A stretch of 5,003 nucleotides of DNA from an uncultured Eubacteriales bacterium (GTDB taxonomy: Bacteria > Bacillota_A > Clostridia > Oscillospirales > Oscillospiraceae). The first letter of the stretch is position 1. Every line of letters starts with the position of its first letter. Shown here one piece after another: positions 1 to 5,003 of the stretch. The DNA is taken from contig CATIYU010000079.1 in the NCBI GenBank assembly GCA_949739085.1, forward strand, positions 1-5,003, in the 5' to 3' direction. The notes under the pieces were generated by a model. The model searched no databases and was not told where the DNA came from. It saw only the letters and a program-made list of their open reading frames with translations. A program made the position numbers and the translations under genes.

Positions 1-1224
1 ACGGAGGAGAACGTCTCCGCCGCCATGGGCGCGGTGGAGACGGAGGGGGTGTCCCGGGCCATTGTCACCGACCCCTACGGGAAGGTGCTCTTCGACACCC
101 GGGAGGCAGGCAACGCCACGGGATACTATGTGTTCTACAACGAGCTGGTGGAGGCCCTCCAGGGCAGCAGCGTGGGCTATTACGCCTACAAGGAGGGGGC
201 CTTCCACTCCAGCGCCGCCCAGCCGGTGCTGTACCGGAACCAGATCATCGGCGGGGTGTATGTCTACGAGTATGACACCCAGCAGGCGTCCCTGCTGGAG
301 AGCCTGCGCAACAACCTCTTCTCCATCTCCGCCGGGGTGGCGGCGCTGGTGCTGTTTATGAGCCTCATTTTCAGCCGCCAGCTCACCCAGCGGCTGGGGA
401 AGCTGCTGACCGCCATCCGGGGGGTCCGGGAGGGCGCCTACAACCAGCGGGCCGCCCTCAGCGGCCACGACGAGTTCGCCCAGATCGCCGGGGAGTTCAA
501 CGACCTGGTGGACCGGCTTCAGGAGACAGAGAGCGCCCGGCGGCAGTTTGTCTCCGACGCCTCCCACGAGCTGAAAACGCCTCTGGCGGCCATCCGGCTC
601 CTCACAGACTCCATCCTCCAGAACGAGGGCATGGACAACGCCACCGCCCGGGAGTTTGTCAGCGATATCGGCCAGGAGGCCGAACGCCTCACCCGCATCA
701 CGGAGGACCTGCTGCGGCTGACCCGGCTGGACAGCGGCGTGGCGGAGACTCCGGGCAGGATCCCGGTGGCGCCGGTGCTGGAGCGGGCGCTGAAGATGCT
801 GCGGCCCGTAGCGGAGGAGAAGGAGGTGGAAATCCTCATCGTCTGCGACGGCGCGGAGGTGGTGTCCACCGAGGGGGAGCTGTACCAAATTCTCTATAAC
901 CTGGCGGAAAACGCCGTGAAATACAACCGCCGGGGCGGCTTTGTGCGCATACAAACCCAGGCGGGTGCGGAGACCACGGTTATCACCGTGGAGGACAACG
1001 GCATCGGCATTCCCGACGGGGACCTGAACAACGTCTTCAAGCGTTTCTACCGGGTGGACAAGGCCCGCTCCCGCGCCGCCGGGGGCACGGGGCTGGGGCT
1101 GAGCATTGTCAGCGACACCGTCAGCCGCCGGGGCGGGGCCATCCGGGCGGAGAGCATCCCCGAGGGCGGCACCCGTTTTACCGTCACCATGCCCTGCCTG
1201 GAGCGGGAGGAGGATACGCCATGA
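1..1224 (+). CDS. Membrane sensor histidine kinase (HAMP-HisKA-HATPase_c), 5' end outside the window
   Basis: This is a two-component sensor kinase that should autophosphorylate on histidine and pass the phosphate to a partner response regulator. The frame is open from base 1. The ATG at 25 is probably internal, because the GGAGG before it (3-7) is about 17 bases away and the first membrane helix expected of such a receptor is missing. Order seen: part of an extracytoplasmic sensor domain (about 1-300, PAS/Cache-like in feel, with IVTDPYGKVLFDT); one membrane helix (about 313-375); a HAMP linker (about 376-534); a HisKA H-box SHELKTPL with the phospho-accepting His at 565-567; and an ATPase domain. 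The ATPase domain shows an N-box (LAENAVKYN, Asn at 910-912), G1 (DNGIGIP, 994-1014), an F-box (FKRFYR) and G2 (GGTGLGLSIV, 1081-1110). All catalytic motifs are intact. The ExxT after the histidine (HELKT) suggests phosphatase activity as well. The class resembles PhoR/WalK; the stimulus is unknown. It overlaps the next gene by four bases. Confidence 0.95.
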   Translation, partial: TEENVSAAMGAVETEGVSRAIVTDPYGKVLFDTREAGNATGYYVFYNELVEALQGSSVGYYAYKEGAFHSSAAQPVLYRNQIIGGVYVYEYDTQQASLLESLRNNLFSISAGVAALVLFMSLIFSRQLTQRLGKLLTAIRGVREGAYNQRAALSGHDEFAQIAGEFNDLVDRLQETESARRQFVSDASHELKTPLAAIRLLTDSILQNEGMDNATAREFVSDIGQEAERLTRITEDLLRLTRLDSGVAETPGRIPVAPVLERALKMLRPVAEEKEVEILIVCDGAEVVSTEGELYQILYNLAENAVKYNRRGGFVRIQTQAGAETTVITVEDNGIGIPDGDLNNVFKRFYRVDKARSRAAGGTGLGLSIVSDTVSRRGGAIRAESIPEGGTRFTVTMPCLEREEDTP

Positions 1225-2135
1225 GAGGATATATTCTGCTGCTGCCTCTGCTGCTGGCGCTGTGCGCCTGCGCGTCCCCAGAGGAGGAGGTCCCCCCCGA
1301 GGACAGCCGCCTCCTCTACTTCCTGGCCCCGGAGGACGAGGCACAGGGCGGCGACCGGATTCAGGCCAGCTACGAGCAGCTGGGCCTGGCGGCGGACGCC
1401 CCCCTTATAGATACGGCCCGGGCAGTGGTGGAGCGCCTGCTCCTGGGGCCCGTCGGCCGGGCGCTGGAGAGCCCCATCCCCAACGGCGTGGAGGTGGAGC
1501 TGCTGGGCCTGGAGATCCGGGACCGGCGGGCCTGCGTGGACCTCAGCGGCGGGTTCAGCCGGTTGGGCGGCGTGGAACTGACCCTGGCGGACTACTGCCT
1601 GACCCTGTCCCTCACCGCTCTGGACGGCATCAGCTCGGTGTATATCACCTCGGAGGGCAGGGCCGTGGCCCAGCAGCCCAAGCAGATCTTCTACGAGCGG
1701 GATGTGCTTCTGTCCACCATGGACGACGTGCTGCAAACTGTGGACGTGACGCTCTACTTTCTCAGCGGCGATGGCGTCCTCACCGGGGAGAAACGGACCC
1801 TGGAGCTCTACGAGGGACAGACCCTGGCGGAGAATTTGATAGCCGCCCTGCTGGAGGGCCCCCAGAACCGGGAGCTGTCCCGGGCGCTGCCGGAGGATTT
1901 CCAGGTGAACTTCGTCAAGGTGGAAAGCGGCGTCTGCACCCTGAATATCTCCGCCGCCTCCCTCCAGACCCTGCCGGAGGACCAACGGGCTCAGGAGATG
2001 GCCCTGTGGTCCATCGCGGACTCATTGTACTCCATTTCGTCTGTGGAGAGCCTGCGAATTCTGGCGGACGGCGAGGAGCTGCCATATTTCGGCTCTGTGC
2101 CGGTGGAGAACGTGGCCGCGCGGCCAGAGGGGTAG
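1221..2135 (+). CDS. Lipoprotein with two GerMN domains
   Basis: This is a predicted lipoprotein of 304 residues, anchored on the outer face of the cytoplasmic membrane. The N-terminus is a short lipoprotein signal: MRGY, a Leu-rich core, then the lipobox LCAC with the lipidated Cys at residue 17. A Glu/Pro-rich linker follows. Two GerMN-type domains come next, about residues 30-150 and 175-290. Each opens with a strand containing LYFL and carries a helix followed by a 'LLxGP' segment (LLLGP, LLEGP). Each also has a strand of the ACVDLSG/VCTLNIS type. In B. subtilis, the tandem-GerMN lipoprotein GerM acts in sporulation and germination, but the domain is also found in non-sporulation proteins. 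The start is well supported: GGGAGGAGG (1205-1213) lies 7 bases before the ATG, and the ATGA overlap with the kinase stop implies translational coupling. I infer an accessory role in sensing or in envelope assembly with the kinase; this is not proven. Confidence 0.88.
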   Translation: MRGYILLLPLLLALCACASPEEEVPPEDSRLLYFLAPEDEAQGGDRIQASYEQLGLAADAPLIDTARAVVERLLLGPVGRALESPIPNGVEVELLGLEIRDRRACVDLSGGFSRLGGVELTLADYCLTLSLTALDGISSVYITSEGRAVAQQPKQIFYERDVLLSTMDDVLQTVDVTLYFLSGDGVLTGEKRTLELYEGQTLAENLIAALLEGPQNRELSRALPEDFQVNFVKVESGVCTLNISAASLQTLPEDQRAQEMALWSIADSLYSISSVESLRILADGEELPYFGSVPVENVAARPEG

Positions 2136-2143
2136 CGTTTTTT
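2113..2143 (+). terminator. Possible weak terminator at the end of the lipoprotein gene
   Basis: A perfect 14-base palindrome, TGGCCGCGCGGCCA (2113-2126), can fold as a five-pair stem with a GCGC loop. A run of six T lies at 2138-2143. The 11-base gap between stem and T-run, and the position of the stem inside the coding end, make this a poor match to an intrinsic terminator. It is listed because an independent promoter follows directly and some transcript end would be expected here. Confidence 0.22.
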
Positions 2144-2154
2144 CCGTCCGTCCC

Positions 2155-2183
2155 TTGACCTTGCGGCTATTTAGAGGTATACT
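2155..2183 (+). promoter_or_regulatory. Sigma-A-type promoter for the XpaC-TelA-TPM operon
   Basis: The -35 box TTGACC (2155-2160) and -10 box TATACT (2178-2183) each match the consensus at 5 of 6 positions and are separated by the ideal 17 bases. The spacer is AT-richer than its surroundings. Transcription should begin near 2190, giving a leader of about 65 bases to the start codon at 2256. The leader contains a short palindrome, CCTGCGCAGG (2204-2213), but I see no riboswitch or long hairpin. The match is to the housekeeping sigma factor rather than to an obvious stress sigma, so constitutive or repressor-controlled expression is more likely than an alternative-sigma regulon. Confidence 0.75.
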
Positions 2184-2255
2184 GTTGGTTGCCTGGCGGC
2201 GGACCTGCGCAGGAGAAAGAGGCCCACTGGTCAGAGCGAAAATGGGAGGCAGCTT

Positions 2256-2936
2256 ATGGCAAATACGGTGAAGAAAATCCGCAAATCCACCGCGCCCTAC
2301 TACGGCGCCGCCGCCGTGTGGGTGGTCTGGGCGTTGGTTTTTCGTCTCTACCGGCTCAGCGACTTCCTGCTGGCGGCGGGGCTCTCCCTGGGAGCGTTCT
2401 TACTGCTGCGGGCGGTGTGCCAAGACGAGGAGATCGAGGTGGAGGTTCCAGAGCCCCCGCCGGAGCCCACCGGCAATCCGGAACTGGACAAAATGGCCGC
2501 CGGCGGGCAGAAGGCTCTGGCGGAGATGCGGCGGCTGGACGAGGCCATCGCGGACGAAAAAATCTCCGCCGCCATCCGCCGCATGGAGACCCTGTGCCAG
2601 CAGATCTTTGCGCAGGTCCAACGGGACCCCTCCCGCCTGCCCCAGACCCACCGGTTTATGGACTACTTCCTGCCCACTACCCTGAAGCTGCTGAACGCCT
2701 ACAGCCGCATGGACGGCATCAGCGGGGAGAATACCAGCGGCGCTAAACAGCGGATTGAAAATATAATGGACACCGTTGTTACCGCCTTTGAAAAGCAGCT
2801 GGACAGCCTTTTTAGCGCGGACGCCATGGACGTCTCCACAGACATCACCGTACTGGAGGCCATGCTGGAGCGGGAGGGACTGACGGCGGATCCGACAGAC
2901 AATACCGGCGGCCCGGACACCGGCCTGAAGCTGTAG
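2256..2936 (+). CDS. XpaC-like membrane protein (5-bromo-4-chloroindolyl phosphate hydrolysis protein family)
   Basis: This is a 226-residue protein of the XpaC type. A basic N-terminus (MANTVKKIRKS) is followed by two closely spaced hydrophobic helices (about residues 15-32 and 36-54). These form a hairpin that should leave both ends in the cytoplasm. Next is an acidic, Pro-rich linker (about 56-72), then a soluble, mostly helical domain. Its family-like core is HRFMDYFLPTTLKLLNAYSRM (residues 132-152, the first 20 shown as HRFMDYFLPTTLKLLNAYSR), followed by an amphipathic stretch up to about 190. The family name comes from a B. subtilis phenotype with the dye substrate XP; I see no phosphatase motif, so hydrolysis is doubtful. 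GGGAGG (2244-2249), six bases before the ATG, supports the start. It is the first gene after the promoter at 2155-2183 and lies 55 bases before the TelA-family gene, its usual partner. Assignment rests on the helix hairpin, the core motif and the neighbour. Confidence 0.8.
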   Translation: MANTVKKIRKSTAPYYGAAAVWVVWALVFRLYRLSDFLLAAGLSLGAFLLLRAVCQDEEIEVEVPEPPPEPTGNPELDKMAAGGQKALAEMRRLDEAIADEKISAAIRRMETLCQQIFAQVQRDPSRLPQTHRFMDYFLPTTLKLLNAYSRMDGISGENTSGAKQRIENIMDTVVTAFEKQLDSLFSADAMDVSTDITVLEAMLEREGLTADPTDNTGGPDTGLKL

Positions 2937-2991
2937 CCCGGGACGCGGACAATACCAATTCACAAAGAAATACGAACCGGAGGACAAAACA

Positions 2992-4164
2992 ATGAGCGAT
3001 ATGGAAAACAGGATGCCCGAACTGACATTGGACGCGGCTGCCGCCCAGGTGGAGATGCCCCAGCTGACCCTGGGGGCCGAGGCCCCCGCCGCCCCGGCTG
3101 TGGAGGAGAAGAAGCCGGAGCCTGTGAAGATTGACGACAGTATGCTCTCCGAGGCGGAGCGCAAATATGTGGACGAATTCGCCAAAAAAATTGACATCTC
3201 CGACTCCCAGATGATTCTCAACTACGGCGTCGCGGCCCAGAAGAGCGTGGCCTCCTTCTCTCAGAACGCCCTGAGCAACGTGCGCAACAAGGACCTGGGG
3301 GAGATTGGCGACACCCTGACCAGTCTCACCGTGGAGCTGAAGAACCTGGGCCAGGACGAGGAGGACAAGGGCGGCATTTTCGGCTTCTTCAAGAAGGCCA
3401 GCAACAAAATGGAGACCATGAAGGTCCAGTACTCCAAGGCCGAGGCCAACGTGGACCGGATCGCCCGGGAGCTGGAGCAGCACCAGGTGGTTCTTATGAA
3501 GGACATCGCCATGTTTGACCAGATGTACGAGCTGAACTTGAAATACTACAAGGAGCTGACCATGTACATCATCGCCGGTAAGAAGCGGCTGGCGGAGATT
3601 CAGACCGGGCAGCTGGAGGAGCTGCGGCGGAAGGCGGAGTCCACCGGGGCCCAGGAGGACGCCCAGGCCTATAACGACCTGGCCCAGATGTGCAACCGGT
3701 TCGAGAAGAAGCTCCACGACCTGGAGCTGACCCGGATGGTTTCCATCCAGATGGGCCCCCAGACCCGGATGCTGCAAAATAACGACACGCTGATGGTGGA
3801 GAAGATCCAGTCCTCACTGGTCAACACCATCCCCCTGTGGAAGAGCCAGATGGTGCTGGCCCTGGGCCTGGAGAACAGCCGCAAGGCCACCGCCGCCCAG
3901 TCCGCCGTCACCAACGCCACCAACGAACTCCTCAAAAAGAATGCGGAGATGCTGAAAATGGGCACCATCACCACCGCCAAGGAGGCGGAGCGCAGCATCA
4001 TCGACATTGAAACCCTCCAGCACACCAACCAGCAGCTCATCTCCACTCTGGACGAGGTCATCCAAATCCAGAAGGAGGGTGCGCAGAAGCGCCGGGACGC
4101 GGAGGCGGAGCTGGGCCGCATTGAGGGCGAGCTCCGTCAGAAGCTGATGGAGCTGCGCTCCTGA
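2992..4164 (+). CDS. TelA/YaaN-family protein (toxic anion resistance)
   Basis: This is a 390-residue soluble, helix-rich protein of the TelA family (TelA of tellurite-resistance loci, YaaN of B. subtilis); the length is normal for the family. Residues 1-45 are probably disordered, Ala/Pro/Glu-rich, with the motif MPxLTL twice (8-13 and 22-27). The conserved body begins near 46 and includes KDLGEIGDTLTSL, the Gly/Phe-rich GGIFGFFKKA (127-136), and a long helical part with YYKELTMYIIAGKKRL. Then come NNDTLMVEKIQSS (263-275), NTIPLWKSQMVLALGL (278-293) and TNELLKKNAEMLK (310-322). A charged coiled-coil-like end covers about 340-390. No signal peptide or membrane helix is visible, so it is cytoplasmic, perhaps recruited to the membrane by the XpaC-like protein. 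GGAGGA (2979-2984), 7 bases before the ATG, sets the start. TelA proteins are linked genetically to tellurite, antimicrobial and envelope stress; the biochemical activity is not known, and a role in tellurite resistance here is unproven. Confidence 0.93.
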   Translation: MSDMENRMPELTLDAAAAQVEMPQLTLGAEAPAAPAVEEKKPEPVKIDDSMLSEAERKYVDEFAKKIDISDSQMILNYGVAAQKSVASFSQNALSNVRNKDLGEIGDTLTSLTVELKNLGQDEEDKGGIFGFFKKASNKMETMKVQYSKAEANVDRIARELEQHQVVLMKDIAMFDQMYELNLKYYKELTMYIIAGKKRLAEIQTGQLEELRRKAESTGAQEDAQAYNDLAQMCNRFEKKLHDLELTRMVSIQMGPQTRMLQNNDTLMVEKIQSSLVNTIPLWKSQMVLALGLENSRKATAAQSAVTNATNELLKKNAEMLKMGTITTAKEAERSIIDIETLQHTNQQLISTLDEVIQIQKEGAQKRRDAEAELGRIEGELRQKLMELRS

Positions 4165-4200
4165 CGCACTCCTTAAAATCCTATTTCTGGAGGTCTTGGA

Positions 4201-5003
4201 ATGAAGCTACTCAAAAATAGGGCCGTGGCGGTGTTGGTGCTGGTTGCGGCCATCGTGCTCTCGTCCCTCTACGGCCTCTCGAAAAAACCGGCTGTGGAGG
4301 CCCCGGAGGGCGGCCCGCCCTTGGACGAATCCCTCTCCACCGCCTATTATCAGGACTTCATTGTGGATGAGGCCAACGTCCTCTCCGCTAAGACGGAGAA
4401 AAGCCTCTGCCTCTACAACGCCAACTGGGATCAGCTGGACAGCGTCATCCTGGCGGTGGTCACCGTCCGCAGTACGGGGGGGAGTATCGAGGACGCGGCC
4501 TGGGACTGGGCGGAGAGCCTGGAATTGGGAGAGGACGACGCAATCCTTCTCTTCGACGTTGGGGCGAAGGACGCCTACGTGGTATCCAGCGGCCGGCTCT
4601 ACGACCGCTTTTCCTCCCAGCCCGCCAGCTTTGTAAACGTCTGCGTGGAGGAACACCTCCAGCGTTCGGACTATGACGCCGCCGCGCTGAACCTCTTTGG
4701 TCAGGTCCACCTGCTCTTCGGCTCCCATTCCGGCGGCGGGGCGGCGGGTTCCGTCCTCGCCGCAGTGATCCCTCTGATTATCCTGCTCATCGTTATGGCG
4801 GCCCTGTTCAGCGTTTTGGACAGCGTCCGCTACACCGGCTGGCGCCGCCGCTACGGCGGCATGGGCGTACCGACCGTGGTCTACCGGCCTATCCTCTGGT
4901 GGCACCGGCCCGGCAGCGCCTGGTACCGCAGGCGGCAGTCGCCTCCTCCCCCGCCGCCTCCCGGCGGCCCCCGTCCGCCAGCGGGGGGCTTTGGGGGCCG
5001 TCC
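4201..5003 (+). CDS. TPM-domain membrane protein (YgcG-like), 3' end outside the window
   Basis: The frame is open from the ATG at 4201 to the window edge (267 codons, no stop), so the C-terminus is missing. TGGAGG (4188-4193), seven bases upstream, supports the start. Residues 8-26 form a hydrophobic signal peptide or anchor (AVAVLVLVAAIVLSSLYGL). A Pro/Glu-rich linker leads to a TPM domain at about 49-173. It has DFIVDEANVLS (52-62), the strand VILAVVTVRSTGG (82-94), DDAILLFDVGAKDAYVVSSG (112-131), and a helical end with LFGQVHLLFG. A Gly/Ser hinge (174-184), a second membrane helix (about 185-206) and a cytoplasmic basic, Trp-rich segment (WWHRPGSAWYRRR) follow, then a poly-Pro and Gly tail. 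The layout of signal, external TPM domain, membrane helix and low-complexity Gly/Pro tail is usual for this family. TPM proteins have been linked to phosphatase activity and membrane-protein quality control, but the function here is unknown. Two cysteines (70, 148) in the external domain could form a disulfide. Confidence 0.87.
   Translation, partial: MKLLKNRAVAVLVLVAAIVLSSLYGLSKKPAVEAPEGGPPLDESLSTAYYQDFIVDEANVLSAKTEKSLCLYNANWDQLDSVILAVVTVRSTGGSIEDAAWDWAESLELGEDDAILLFDVGAKDAYVVSSGRLYDRFSSQPASFVNVCVEEHLQRSDYDAAALNLFGQVHLLFGSHSGGGAAGSVLAAVIPLIILLIVMAALFSVLDSVRYTGWRRRYGGMGVPTVVYRPILWWHRPGSAWYRRRQSPPPPPPPGGPRPPAGGFGGR

Noticed and set aside
25..27. ATG at 25 as the true start of the histidine kinase
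   Set aside because: The frame is open upstream to base 1, the nearest GGAGG is too far away, and starting here would leave an external sensor domain with no leading membrane helix.
1047..1985. 312-codon open frame on the - strand across the kinase/lipoprotein junction
   Set aside because: It lies opposite two genes with clear domain motifs. Its product is Gln/Gly/Leu/His-rich without a recognisable domain, as expected for a shadow frame in GC-rich DNA.
1106..2158. 350-codon open frame on the + strand overlapping the kinase end and the lipoprotein gene
   Set aside because: The product is dominated by Gly, Arg, Ala and Pro. It is a frame-shifted reading of the real lipoprotein gene, which has a lipobox, a ribosome binding site and GerMN features.
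2204..2213. Palindrome CCTGCGCAGG in the leader as a defined operator
   Set aside because: Ten-base palindromes arise easily in GC-rich DNA, and there is no second copy or known regulator match. It is mentioned only as part of the promoter region.
2845..3777. 310-codon - strand open frame opposite the TelA-family gene, and the other - strand frames in 2400-4121
   Set aside because: These are low-complexity Leu/Val/His/Gly-rich shadows of the well-supported TelA and XpaC-like genes, with no plausible independent domain.
4207..4905. 232-codon - strand open frame opposite the TPM gene, and a 130-codon + frame at 4244-4636
   Set aside because: The frame starting at 4201 has a ribosome binding site, signal segment, TPM domain and membrane helix. 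The others are composition-driven shadows.

Overview
The window looks like chromosomal DNA of a high-GC Clostridia-type Firmicute, with a gut Oscillospirales relative (Flavonifractor/Lawsonibacter/Oscillibacter-like) as my best guess. The reasons are the GC-rich codon use, strong GGAGG-type ribosome binding sites before each start, a near-consensus sigma-A-type promoter, and families typical of Gram-positive bacteria (GerMN lipoprotein, XpaC, TelA, TPM protein). The taxon is inferred. All genes lie on the + strand and are tightly packed. I see no mobile elements, RNA genes, CRISPR arrays or signs of recent transfer.

Region 1 (1-2135) is the end of a signalling operon. It holds a membrane sensor histidine kinase whose N-terminus lies before the window, then a lipoprotein with two GerMN domains. 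The start codon of the lipoprotein overlaps the kinase stop codon (ATGA). A response regulator is expected just upstream but cannot be seen.

Region 2 (2136-2255) is a 120-base gap. It carries a TTGACC-N17-TATACT promoter and a leader of about 65 bases, and so separates two transcription units. A weak hairpin plus T-run at the end of the lipoprotein gene may be a poor terminator.

Region 3 (2256-5003) is a second operon: an XpaC-like membrane protein, a TelA/YaaN-family protein ('toxic anion resistance'), and a TPM-domain membrane protein that runs off the right edge. xpaC and telA-type genes are known neighbours in Firmicutes (xpaC-yaaN in Bacillus subtilis). The third gene adds an extracytoplasmic TPM domain. 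A reasonable inference is an envelope-associated module in which cytoplasmic TelA works with two membrane proteins. The molecular function of these families is poorly established.

Nothing here is clearly a new system. The points most worth following are the kinase-GerMN lipoprotein pairing, which resembles the actinobacterial MtrB-LpqB arrangement, and the XpaC-TelA-TPM operon.
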